Source of the DNA: Bacteroidales bacterium
GTDB lineage: Bacteria; Bacteroidota; Bacteroidia; Bacteroidales; Bacteroidaceae
Assembly (NCBI GenBank): GCA_004558865.1
Contig: SFCY01000001.1
Location: 1 to 64,000 of the forward strand
Length of the DNA: 64,000 nt
Direction of reading: 5' to 3'
This document shows, piece by piece, positions 43,714 through 52,629 of the stretch. The position numbers and the translations under genes were made by a program. The first letter of the stretch is position 1. Every line of letters begins with the position of its first letter. The notes beneath the pieces were generated by a model. The model ran no database searches, was not told the origin of the DNA, and was given only the letters and a program-made list of their open reading frames with translations.

Positions 43714-44397
43714 CAAACGCAACACCTTATGGACATTACGTAGATGAAGAGGTTTTGAGTCTGCTTAATAGTTCTCCTCAAATACGGCTATATTACAATC
43801 ATCATTTTTGTTTCACTTGTGGATGCCGGAATTGCAGAAAAATTGCAGAAATTTCCCAGCATTGCAGAAAAACGGTACACTGGATGTTTTCCGTGGGGCG
43901 GACATGTTGTTTCGTTTCGTATTGTCCAGTTTTTGCTAAAGCGTGGCCAGCAATCACCCCCGGATAGAGGTAATTCCTATCCCTTTTCCATCTGAAAAGG
44001 GCAGAACAATTGGGGCTGACGCAGTTGTGGGTAACAGAACCGTGTCATATTGTTCCGTGTGCAAAGGTTACTCTTTCGCCTCAAACGGTACACAGGTTAT
44101 TTCGGATTTCTCTTACTGTGAAACCGGGAAATATCAGCTGCGCCAGAAAAACAGCTCGGGAGGTAGGACGTTGGCTTCTTCAGCCGAATGTTAGGTCGCG
44201 AATCCCACTTGCTGCTCTTGTGCTCTCTTTCCTTATTATATAATGTGTGGGAGGGGTAGACTTCAGCCTACAAGAGAGAGCCACAAACTTTTTTCAGAAA
44301 AAAACTGCAAATCGTTTGGCAGTTTGCGAAAAAGTATATACCTTTGCACCCGCAATTCAGAAATGAAACGCTTCCCGATTTTTTCAGGATTGTGAAT
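43714..44397. other. 684-bp gap between tRNA clusters
   Basis: No convincing gene. ATTGCAGAAA recurs at 43831, 43842 and 43861. The short frames across 43755-44243 have no start context and no recognisable domain. Its last 60 bases hold the promoter of the tRNA-Lys pair. Its place next to tRNA 3' ends makes it a possible relic of an integrated element, but no integrase fragment or repeated tRNA end was found. Confidence 0.6.
44339..44346 (+). promoter_or_regulatory. Promoter of the tRNA-Lys pair
   Basis: TACCTTTG with TTG at 44316-44318, 20 bp apart. Confidence 0.75.
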
Positions 44398-44470
44398 GCG
44401 CCCTTAGCTCAGTTGGTAGAGCAACTGACTCTTAATCAGTGGGTCTAGGGTTCGAGCCCCTAAGGGCGCA
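44398..44470 (+). tRNA. tRNA-Lys (CTT), copy 1
   Basis: Acceptor GCGCCCT/AGGGCGC, D arm GCTC...GAGC, anticodon stem ACTGA/TCAGT with loop CTCTTAA (CTT), T arm TAGGG TTCGAGC CCCTA, discriminator A. No CCA. Confidence 0.95.
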
Positions 44471-44501
44471 CAAGGCACAAGCCTCATTCATTTCTATTGC
44501 T

Positions 44502-44574
44502 GCGCCCTTAGCTCAGTTGGTAGAGCAACTGACTCTTAATCAGTGGGTCTAGGGTTCGAGCCCCTAAGGGCGCA
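44502..44574 (+). tRNA. tRNA-Lys (CTT), copy 2
   Basis: Identical over 73 nt to the copy at 44398-44470, separated by 31 nt. The spacer does not resemble the upstream flank, so only the tRNA unit was duplicated or is kept identical by gene conversion. Confidence 0.95.
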
Positions 44575-44627
44575 CAATGGTTGACTGGTTTCCGATTGCG
44601 GGAGCGCAACCAAGGTAATAAGTTCAG

Positions 44628-44660
44628 TTGCCGCAACTTCAATAAAGTTGCGGCAATTTT
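44628..44660 (+). terminator. Terminator after tRNA-Lys pair
   Basis: TTGCCGCAACTT (44628-44639) pairs with AAGTTGCGGCAA (44645-44656), followed by TTTTCTGTTTT. The rest of the 44575-44893 gap holds only the pheT promoter. Confidence 0.85.
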
Positions 44661-44852
44661 CTGTTTTCTCCATGCCCCCTCCTTCATCCCGGCGTATGAA
44701 CCGTGTCCGACATGAGGACGGAACATGCATAGACAGCAGGGAATGTTGGTGAGGCTTTGTGGGGAGCTGATGTTTTATTGGGACAGAGAGGCCAAACAGA
44801 GCGGTTTTGGTAGAAAACGGCTCGAAAAATTGTGGGCTAACAATTTTTTTTG

Positions 44853-44860
44853 TACTTTTG
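44853..44860 (+). promoter_or_regulatory. pheT promoter
   Basis: TACTTTTG with TTG at 44830-44832, 20 bp apart; ATG at 44894. Confidence 0.75.
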
Positions 44861-44893
44861 CATGTCTTTCTATAGATTACTTAATACATTGCA

Positions 44894-47362
44894 ATGAAAG
44901 TTTCTTATAAATGGCTTAAAGAATACGTTGACTTCGATTTGACTCCCCAGCAGACAGCAGACGCGTTGACCTCTACGGGGCTTGAAGTTGACTCTCTTGA
45001 GGAAGTGCAGTCTGTCAAGGGCGGACTGAAAGGATTGTACGTCGGCAAGGTTCTCACTTGTGTGCCGCATCCCAATTCAGACCATCTCCACATCACTACA
45101 GTAGACCTTGGCAAAGGCGAGCCGCAGCAGATTGTGTGCGGCGCACCCAATGTGGCTGCAGGTCAGAAGGTCATCGTAGCCGATTTGGGCTGTGTTCTGT
45201 ATGATGGCGACAAAGAGTTCACCATCAAAAAGTCGAAGCTTCGCGGCGTGGAGTCGCTGGGCATGATTTGTGCCGAGGATGAGATAGGCGTGGGTACGAG
45301 CCATGATGGCATCATCGTTCTGCCCGACGACGCCCCTGTTGGGCAGCCGGCCGCTGAATATTACCATTTGGAGAGCGACTGGGTGATAGAAATAGATCTT
45401 ACCGCCAACCGCGCCGATGCCTTGAGCCACTATGGAGTGGCGCGCGACCTCTACGCCTGGCTGAAGCAGAATGGCTATGAGACCCGACTGCACAGACCCG
45501 ACTGCAGCAAGTTTGTGGTCGACAACGAGGACCTTCCCATCGACGTGGAAATAGAGAACACGGAGGCCTGCAAGCGTTATGCATGTCTGAGCGTCACCGA
45601 CTGCGACGTGAGGGAGAGCCCGGAATGGCTGCAGGAGAAACTGCGCGTGGTGGGCTTGCGCCCCATCAACAATATCGTCGACATCACCAATTACATCATG
45701 TTGGCCTATGGGCAGCCGATGCATTGCTTCGATGCCGACATGGTGAAAGGCCACCGCATCGTGGTGCGCACGCAGCCCGAGGGTACCCACTTCACGACCC
45801 TCGACGGCGAAGACCACATATTGGGCGAGCATGACCTCAGCATCTGCAATGCTGAGGAACCCATGTGCATTGCCGGAATCTTTGGAGGAAAAGGAAGCGG
45901 CACTTACGAGACAACGAGGAACGTTGTCTTGGAGAGCGCCTACTTCCATCCCACTTGGATCCGCAAGAGTGCGCGCCGTCATGGACTTTCCACCGATGCC
46001 AGCTACCGCTTTGAGCGTGGCGTGGACCCCAATGGCACGATCTATGCGCTGAAGCAGGCCGCCATCCTCTGCCGCGAGCTTGCTGGAGGAAAGGTGAGCA
46101 TGCAGATTAGGGACGTTTATCCACAGCCCATGCCCAACTTCAATGTAAGGTTGGAATATGAATACTGCGACCGCCTGATAGGCAAGCGGCTCGGCGCTCA
46201 GACCATCAAGAGCATTGCCATGAGCTTAGAGATGAAGATTCTCAAGGAGGACGCTGAGGGCGTTGACTTGGAAGTGCCCGCTTATCGCGTGGATGTGCAG
46301 CGTCCGTGCGACGTTGTGGAAGACATACTCCGCATCTACGGATACAATAATATAGAAATTCCCACCATGCTGAAGTCGTCGCTCACCGTGAAGGGAGAGG
46401 AAGATTTGGAGCACAAGATGGAAAACACTGTGAGCGAGCAGCTTGTGGGCGAGGGATTCAACGAAATCCTCAACAACTCGCTCTCCCGCGTGGCCTATTA
46501 TGATGAAGATAAGCTGAATGCCTATCCCTGGGCAAAGACCGTGAACGTGATGAATCCCCTGAGCGCAGACTTGGGGGTGATGCGCCAGTCGATTCTCTTC
46601 GGCGGACTGGAGAGCATAGCGCGCAATGTGAACCGCAAGAGCCAAAACCTAAAGTTCTTCGAGTTGGGCAACACCTACATGTTTGATGCGGAGAGCCGCA
46701 CAGAGGAGTCGCCCATCAAGGCCTACAGACAGCAGTATCATTTGGGAATGTGGGTGACAGGCAACCGTGTGCAAGGTTCATGGATCCATGCCGATGAGGA
46801 ATCGAGCGTCTACGAGCTCAAGGCCTATTTGCTCAACGTGCTTCGGCGTGTGGGAGTGACCACGGGTGAAGTGGTGGAGGAGAATGGCGACAACAACATC
46901 TTCTCCCACTCCCGCAGTATCAAGACCCGTGGGGGCAAGCTGATAGCCGAATATGGTGTGCTGGCCGCAGGGGTGCTGAAAACCTGTGGCATTGGGCAGC
47001 CCGTGTTCTTTGCCGACTTGAATTGGACAGAACTGATGCGGCTCGTGCGCAAGCACAAGATTGAATACAAAGAAATCTCAAAGTTCCCGCAAGTGAGCCG
47101 CGACTTGGCCCTGCTCGTTGACAAGGGCGTGGAGTTTGCCGAGATAGAGAAGATAGCCTATCAGACAGAGAAGAAACTCTTGAAGAATGTGGAGCTGTTC
47201 GATGTCTACGAGGGCAAGAACCTGCCAGCAGGCAAGAAGAGCTATGCTGTGAACTTCATCATTCAGGACGATAACCGCACGCTCAACGACAAGGCCATAG
47301 ACGCAGTGATGAAGAAGCTCATTGCCAATCTGACCAACAAGTTGGGAGCACAACTCAGATAA
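44894..47362 (+). CDS. pheT: Phenylalanyl-tRNA synthetase beta subunit
   Basis: 822 residues. N-terminal tRNA-binding domain (VGKVLTCVPHPNSDHLHITTVD), B3/B4 editing domain, B5 domain, catalytic-like core with FFELGNTYMFD, and C-terminal anticodon-binding domain (FPQVSRDLALLVD). Length is normal. pheS is not adjacent, so the two subunits are encoded apart here. Starts MKVSYKWLKEYVDFDL, the conserved N-terminus. Confidence 0.97.
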   Translation: MKVSYKWLKEYVDFDLTPQQTADALTSTGLEVDSLEEVQSVKGGLKGLYVGKVLTCVPHPNSDHLHITTVDLGKGEPQQIVCGAPNVAAGQKVIVADLGCVLYDGDKEFTIKKSKLRGVESLGMICAEDEIGVGTSHDGIIVLPDDAPVGQPAAEYYHLESDWVIEIDLTANRADALSHYGVARDLYAWLKQNGYETRLHRPDCSKFVVDNEDLPIDVEIENTEACKRYACLSVTDCDVRESPEWLQEKLRVVGLRPINNIVDITNYIMLAYGQPMHCFDADMVKGHRIVVRTQPEGTHFTTLDGEDHILGEHDLSICNAEEPMCIAGIFGGKGSGTYETTRNVVLESAYFHPTWIRKSARRHGLSTDASYRFERGVDPNGTIYALKQAAILCRELAGGKVSMQIRDVYPQPMPNFNVRLEYEYCDRLIGKRLGAQTIKSIAMSLEMKILKEDAEGVDLEVPAYRVDVQRPCDVVEDILRIYGYNNIEIPTMLKSSLTVKGEEDLEHKMENTVSEQLVGEGFNEILNNSLSRVAYYDEDKLNAYPWAKTVNVMNPLSADLGVMRQSILFGGLESIARNVNRKSQNLKFFELGNTYMFDAESRTEESPIKAYRQQYHLGMWVTGNRVQGSWIHADEESSVYELKAYLLNVLRRVGVTTGEVVEENGDNNIFSHSRSIKTRGGKLIAEYGVLAAGVLKTCGIGQPVFFADLNWTELMRLVRKHKIEYKEISKFPQVSRDLALLVDKGVEFAEIEKIAYQTEKKLLKNVELFDVYEGKNLPAGKKSYAVNFIIQDDNRTLNDKAIDAVMKKLIANLTNKLGAQLR

Positions 47363-47396
47363 TATAAATCAACAAAAAAATAATAATCATTCTCCA

Positions 47397-48134
47397 ATGG
47401 GAAGAGCATTTGAATATCGTAAGGCTACAAAGCTGAAAAGATGGGGCCACATGGCCAGAACGTTCACTAAGTTAGGTAAAGAGATAGCCATCGCCGTGAA
47501 GGCTGGCGGCCCGGAGCCCGAGAACAACCCTCGTCTGCGTGCCATCATCGCCACTTGCAAGCGCGAGAACATGCCGAAGGACAATATCACCCGTGCCATC
47601 AAGAACGCCATGGGCAAGGACCAGAGCGAGTACAAGGAGGTGCCCTACGAGGGATACGGTCCTCACGGAGTGGCCATCTTCGTCGACGCGCTGACTGACA
47701 ACACCACACGCACCGTTGCCGATGTGCGCTCGGTGTTCAACAAGTTCAATGGCAACCTTGGCACACAGGGCTCTCTGAGCTTCCTGTTCGACCACAAGTG
47801 CGTGTTCACTTTCAAGAAGAAAGAAGGTATGGACATGGACGACCTCATCCTCAGCCTCATCGACTACGGCGTGGACGACGAGTACGATGTGGATGACGAG
47901 GAGGGCGAAATCACCATCTACGGTGAACCCACGAGTTTTGGTGACATTCAGAAGTTCCTAGAGGACAACGGCTACGAGATTACGAGTGCAGAGTTCACCC
48001 GCATCCCCACCGACTTGAAGGATGTCACCCCCGAAGAGCGCGAGACCATCGACAAGATGGTGGAGCGGCTTGAGGAGTTTGACGACGTGCAGAATGTCTA
48101 CACCAATATGAAGCCTTTGGAGGGAGAGGAGTAA
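47397..48134 (+). CDS. YebC/PmpR-family protein
   Basis: 245 residues. The first residues MGRAFEYRKATKLKRWGHMA are a lineage variant of MAGHSKWxNIxxRK. The NPRLRAIIATCKRENMPKDNI helix and the acidic middle domain are present. YebC proteins act as transcriptional regulators or help ribosomes through polyproline stretches. It follows pheT by 34 bp and ends at a strong terminator. Confidence 0.93.
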   Translation: MGRAFEYRKATKLKRWGHMARTFTKLGKEIAIAVKAGGPEPENNPRLRAIIATCKRENMPKDNITRAIKNAMGKDQSEYKEVPYEGYGPHGVAIFVDALTDNTTRTVADVRSVFNKFNGNLGTQGSLSFLFDHKCVFTFKKKEGMDMDDLILSLIDYGVDDEYDVDDEEGEITIYGEPTSFGDIQKFLEDNGYEITSAEFTRIPTDLKDVTPEERETIDKMVERLEEFDDVQNVYTNMKPLEGEE

Positions 48135-48159
48135 GGCCGTGCCTTCCTACCTTTGCAGA

Positions 48160-48198
48160 CAAACGCCTGCCGTAGCTTGTTGCTATGGCAGGCGTTTG
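48160..48198 (+). terminator. Terminator after the YebC gene
   Basis: CAAACGCCTGCCGTAGC (48160-48176) pairs with GCTATGGCAGGCGTTTG (48182-48198) with one mismatch; followed by GTTTG. Confidence 0.75.
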
Positions 48199-48310
48199 GT
48201 TTGTGGGCGTCGGGCCGAAGATAATGCCGCGTGACAATTCAAAGGCATTGATTTTTTCGTGCAAGGATTTATTTTTGAGCGAAGATAATGTCCCATTGCG
48301 AAAAAATTAC

Positions 48311-48318
48311 TATATTTG
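48311..48318 (+). promoter_or_regulatory. lepA promoter -7 box
   Basis: TATATTTG, 18 bp before the lepA ATG. Confidence 0.55.
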
Positions 48319-48336
48319 CAATTCAATAGAAAAAAC

Positions 48337-50121
48337 ATGGAGAATATAAGGAATTTCTGCATCATCGCCCATATCGACCACGGTAAGTCAACATTGGCCG
48401 ACCGCCTGCTGGAACGTACCCATACGATACAGATTACGGAGGGCCAGATGTTGGACGACATGGATTTGGAGCGTGAGCGCGGCATCACCATCAAGAGCCA
48501 CGCCATAGAGATGGACTACACCTCCAAGGACGGCAAGAAATATACACTCAACTTGATAGACACTCCGGGACACGTTGATTTCTCCTACGAGGTGTCGAGA
48601 AGCATCGCTGCCTGTGAGGGCGCCCTGCTTGTGGTGGACGCCACGCAGGGCGTGCAGGCCCAGACAATATCCAACCTCTACATGGCCATAGACCATGACT
48701 TGACCATCATCCCCGTAATCAACAAGATAGATATGCCCCAGGCCATGCCGGACGAGGTGGAGGATGAAATCGTCGACTTGTTGGGCTGTGGGCGCGACGA
48801 GATCATTCGCGCATCGGGCAAGACTGGTGAGGGAGTGGATGAGATTCTTGAGGCTGTTGTCAACCGCATCGACCCGCCGAAAGGCGACCCAAGGAAACCC
48901 CTTCAGGCGTTGATTTTTGATTCCATCTTCAACAGCTTCCGGGGTGTGATTGTACTCTGCAAGGTGTTGAACGGATGCATCAAGAAGGGCGACAAGGTGA
49001 AGTTCTTCAATACCGGCGAGGAGTATACGGCTGACGAAGTGGGTGTGCTGCGCATGGACATGATTCCCCGCAGCCAGTTGTCCAGCGGCGAGGTGGGCTA
49101 TATCGTGAGTGGCATCAAGACCGCCACGGAAGTGAAGGTGGGCGACACCATCACCCACGTGGACTGTTCCTGCGACAAAGCCATCGAGGGTTTTGAGGAA
49201 GTGAAGCCGATGGTTTTCGCTGGAGTCTATCCAATAGACCCTTCGGAATACGAGAATCTGCGTGCCTCCTTGGAGAAGCTGCAGCTCAATGACGCGTCGT
49301 TGACCTTCCAGCCGGAAAGCAGTGTGGCTTTGGGATTTGGCTTCCGCTGTGGATTCCTTGGTCTGCTCCACATGGAAATCATTCAGGAGCGGCTCGACCG
49401 TGAGTTCAACATGGATGTCATCACAACCGTGCCCAACGTCTCGTATAGGGTGTACGACAAACAGGGCAACGTGAAGGAGGTGCACAATCCGTCGGGACTG
49501 CCCGACCAGACACTCATCGACCACATCGAGGAGCCCTACATCCGAGCCACCATCATCACGTCCACACAATTCATCGGCCCCATTATGACCCTGTGTCTGG
49601 ACAAGCGGGGCGAACTCATCAACCAGGAATATGTGAGCGGCAACCGAGTGGAGCTGCACTTCTTCTTGCCGTTGGGCGAGATTGTGATAGACTTCTACGA
49701 CAAGCTCAAGAGCATCTCGAAGGGCTACGCCTCATTCGACTACCATCTGGATTCCTATAGGCCTTCGAAACTGGCCAAACTCGACATCCTGCTCAATGGC
49801 GAGCCAGTGGATGCCCTTTCGACGCTCACCCATCAGGACAATGCCGTGTCAATGGGAAGGAGAATGTGCGAGAAACTGAAGGATCTGATTCCACGCCAGC
49901 AGTTCGACATCGCCATCCAGGCGGCCATCGGAGCCAAGATCATTGCCAGGGAGACCGTGAAACAGGTGCGCAAGGATGTGCTCGCCAAATGCTATGGCGG
50001 CGATGTGAGCCGTAAGCGGAAACTCTTGGAAAAGCAGAAGAAAGGCAAGAAGCGCATGAAGCAGATCGGCAACGTGCAGGTGCCGCAAAAGGCTTTCCTT
50101 GCCGTCCTCAAGTTGGACTAA
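48337..50121 (+). CDS. lepA: Elongation factor 4 (LepA)
   Basis: 594 residues from the ATG at 48337. GTPase motifs G1 [10 protein letters not shown]3 DTPGHVDF, G4 NKIDMPQA. The LepA-specific C-terminus ([17 protein letters not shown] ... [10 protein letters not shown]) is complete. It acts on stalled or misplaced ribosomes and in initiation. A Crp/Fnr gene follows after 40 bp. Confidence 0.97.
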   Translation: MENIRNFCIIAHIDHGKSTLADRLLERTHTIQITEGQMLDDMDLERERGITIKSHAIEMDYTSKDGKKYTLNLIDTPGHVDFSYEVSRSIAACEGALLVVDATQGVQAQTISNLYMAIDHDLTIIPVINKIDMPQAMPDEVEDEIVDLLGCGRDEIIRASGKTGEGVDEILEAVVNRIDPPKGDPRKPLQALIFDSIFNSFRGVIVLCKVLNGCIKKGDKVKFFNTGEEYTADEVGVLRMDMIPRSQLSSGEVGYIVSGIKTATEVKVGDTITHVDCSCDKAIEGFEEVKPMVFAGVYPIDPSEYENLRASLEKLQLNDASLTFQPESSVALGFGFRCGFLGLLHMEIIQERLDREFNMDVITTVPNVSYRVYDKQGNVKEVHNPSGLPDQTLIDHIEEPYIRATIITSTQFIGPIMTLCLDKRGELINQEYVSGNRVELHFFLPLGEIVIDFYDKLKSISKGYASFDYHLDSYRPSKLAKLDILLNGEPVDALSTLTHQDNAVSMGRRMCEKLKDLIPRQQFDIAIQAAIGAKIIARETVKQVRKDVLAKCYGGDVSRKRKLLEKQKKGKKRMKQIGNVQVPQKAFLAVLKLD

Positions 50122-50162
50122 TTTTTCATCCACTTAATAATAAGGTGTAAGGAGGAAAGACA

Positions 50163-50765
50163 ATGAAAATACCAGAATCTTCAACACGAGACATCGCCCG
50201 GGAATTGGCTCGGAAATACAGTACTATGACCCATCAGGAGCTGGACACCCTTGAGAGTATCATTGTCCCGATGCATTTTGCCAAGGGCGAGATGATTCTC
50301 AAGGAGGGCGAAGTCTGTAGAAACATCTACTATCTCGACCGCGGACTCATCCGCCAGTTCTATTACAAGAACGGCAAGGAAGTGACAGAGCATCTTGGCG
50401 AGGACCACACCATCTTCATGTGCATTGAGAGTCTGTTCAAGGAGGAGCCATCCTCGCTGCAGGTGGAAGCCCTGGAGCCGTCCTCGGTCTTTGCCCTGCC
50501 CAAGGCGCAGTTGGAGCAGATAGCCATCACCAACGTGAACATTCAGATGCTCTATCGTAAGATATTGGAGGAGAGCCTGATTATCTCTCAGGTTCATGCC
50601 GACTTGGTGAGATTCGAGTCGGCGCAGAGCCGCTACAGGAAAATGTGCAAGCTCAGCCCGCAGGTGGTCCTGCGCGCTCCTTTGGTGTATATTGCCAACT
50701 ACTTGCAGATGTCGCCCGAGACTCTGTCGAGGGTTAGGACAGCAGAACTCAATTCTCACGACTGA
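50163..50765 (+). CDS. Crp/Fnr-family regulator with short DNA-binding end
   Basis: 200 residues. The cyclic-nucleotide-binding-like roll (GEMILKEGEVCRNIYYLDRGLIRQFYY) fills 25-125. The helix-turn-helix (APLVYIANYLQMSPETLSRVRT) is at the extreme C-terminus, and the usual wing is nearly absent. This form is common in Bacteroidetes. It may share the lepA message and ends at a terminator. Confidence 0.85.
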   Translation: MKIPESSTRDIARELARKYSTMTHQELDTLESIIVPMHFAKGEMILKEGEVCRNIYYLDRGLIRQFYYKNGKEVTEHLGEDHTIFMCIESLFKEEPSSLQVEALEPSSVFALPKAQLEQIAITNVNIQMLYRKILEESLIISQVHADLVRFESAQSRYRKMCKLSPQVVLRAPLVYIANYLQMSPETLSRVRTAELNSHD

Positions 50766-50772
50766 TACCGTC

Positions 50773-50806
50773 AAGGCCTTGAAGCTCACTGAGTTTCAAG
50801 GCCTTT
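50773..50806 (+). terminator. Terminator of the Crp/Fnr gene
   Basis: AAGGCCTTGAA pairs with TTCAAGGCCTT, followed by TTCTC. The next 280 bases to serS hold no recognisable gene. Confidence 0.85.
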
Positions 50807-51088
50807 TCTCATGTCTCGCTGTATTCTGCTTGGATGACATTCTTGGAAGAGAGGAATGGAACGGGAATGCCGTCCTTCATGCAGTGGCGATTGGCAATCG
50901 GAAAAGCGGATAACGCCATACAGAATTTCAAGCTACAAGCTGACGAGCGCAGCCTTTGAGCAGGTTTGGCGTAGGAAATGACGCAATTGCGATGGAGAAA
51001 GCCCGTTGTTTGGTGACTGAAGAGGAATAATTCGTTGTCGGCTGGCAATTTTTTCCCCTTTTCTCGGTATGATATACAATCTTTTTTG

Positions 51089-51096
51089 TATTTTTG
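51089..51096 (+). promoter_or_regulatory. serS promoter -7 box
   Basis: TATTTTTG, 35 bp before the serS ATG; no well-placed TTG. Confidence 0.45.
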
Positions 51097-51131
51097 CGAA
51101 GAAATAAGCAATTCTAAAAGTTTTTATCAAC

Positions 51132-52421
51132 ATGCTAACATTGAAACTAATCAGCGAAGACACGGAACATGTCATCAAAGGCCTGGAGAAGAAGCATTTT
51201 GATGGTGCCCGTGAGGCTATCGAAAAGGTTTTGGATTTTGACAGGCAACGTCGCGAAGCCCAGCAGAAGTTGGATGCCAACAAGCAACAGCAGAATCAGC
51301 TGTCGAAGCAGATTGGCGGTCTGATGAAGAGCGGCAAGAAGGACGAAGCCGATGCGATAAAGCAACAGGTGGCCGACTTGAAGGCCTCCGACAAGGAACT
51401 GCAGGCCCAGATGGAGCAGGCTCAGAACGATATGACCGAGCTGCTGCTGACCATTCCCAACGTGCCCAACGATGATGTCCCCGAGGGTAAGGACGCCTCC
51501 GACAACGTGGTGGTGAAGGAGGGGGGAGAGAAACCCAATTTGGGCGATGACGCCCTTTGCCACTGGGATCTCTGCAAGAAGTACAATCTTGTGGACTTTG
51601 ACCTTGGCGTGAAGATTACCGGAGCCGGATTCCCCGTATACATTGGCAAGATGGCTCGTTTCCAGCGCGCCCTTGAGGCTTTCTTCCTCGACGAGGCCCG
51701 CAAGAGCGGCTATCTGGAGATACAGCCGCCTTTTGTGGTCAACCAAGCCTCTGGCCTTGGCACTGGGCAACTCCCAGACAAGGAAGGCCAGATGTACCAC
51801 TGCAATCTCGACGACCTCTACCTGATCCCAACGGCCGAGGTGCCTGTGACCAATCTCTTTCGCGACGAGATCCTTGACGAGAAGGACCTGCCCATCAAGC
51901 GCTGCGCCTATTCGGCCTGTTTCAGACGCGAGGCTGGAAGCTACGGCAAGGACGTGAGAGGCCTGAACCGCTTGCATCAGTTCGATAAGGTGGAGCTTGT
52001 GCGCATTGACACTCCAGAGCACAGCTACGACAGCCTAAAGGAGATGCTCGACCATGTGGAGGGCCTTTGCCAGAAGCTTGAGCTTCCCTATCACATACTC
52101 CGCCTGTGCGGTGGCGACATGAGTTTCACCTCAGCCATCTGCTACGACTTTGAGGTGTGGAGCGCAGCCCAGAAGCGCTGGCTTGAGGTAAGCTCGGTGT
52201 CTAATTTTGAGAGCTACCAAGCCAATCGCCTGCATTGCCGTTATCGCCATGCCGACGACAAGAAGATTGAACTCTGCCACACCCTCAACGGCTCCGCCTT
52301 GGCCCTGCCCCGCATCGTGGCGGCAATCATGGAGGACAACCAGACCCCCGAGGGTATCCGCGTGCCGAAAGCACTCGTGCCTTACTGCGGCTTTGAGATG
52401 CTCGACGACAAGAACTTTTAG
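51132..52421 (+). CDS. serS: Seryl-tRNA synthetase
   Basis: 429 residues. The N-terminal helical hairpin (about 25-105, rich in KQQQNQLSKQIG) binds the long variable arm of tRNA-Ser. Class II motif 2 FRREAGSYGKDVRGLNRLHQ and motif 3 near GSALALPRIVAAIMEDNQT are intact. Confidence 0.97.
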   Translation: MLTLKLISEDTEHVIKGLEKKHFDGAREAIEKVLDFDRQRREAQQKLDANKQQQNQLSKQIGGLMKSGKKDEADAIKQQVADLKASDKELQAQMEQAQNDMTELLLTIPNVPNDDVPEGKDASDNVVVKEGGEKPNLGDDALCHWDLCKKYNLVDFDLGVKITGAGFPVYIGKMARFQRALEAFFLDEARKSGYLEIQPPFVVNQASGLGTGQLPDKEGQMYHCNLDDLYLIPTAEVPVTNLFRDEILDEKDLPIKRCAYSACFRREAGSYGKDVRGLNRLHQFDKVELVRIDTPEHSYDSLKEMLDHVEGLCQKLELPYHILRLCGGDMSFTSAICYDFEVWSAAQKRWLEVSSVSNFESYQANRLHCRYRHADDKKIELCHTLNGSALALPRIVAAIMEDNQTPEGIRVPKALVPYCGFEMLDDKNF

Positions 52422-52629
52422 TCACCTGAGAGTCAAGAGGGCAGAGGTGTCCTCTTGACTCTATATCCATACAAGGCATCCCTCAGGACGCCAATCTATA
52501 GAATGCTTCGCGCCACGTGTGCCATGCATTTAACGAATCACCACCAAAGTAACTATTTTATCCTTAAATCATTTCTAAGAAATCATGCATCGTGCATACA
52601 TGCATCTTGCATCAAAAAAAGACCTAAGT

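Noticed and set aside
43755..44243. Three short frames between the tRNA clusters
   Set aside because: No start context, no recognisable domain, and overlapping frames of similar size in several phases.
50809..51111. 100-codon minus-strand frame between the Crp/Fnr gene and serS
   Set aside because: No family resemblance, no promoter box on that strand, and its start falls on the serS promoter region.
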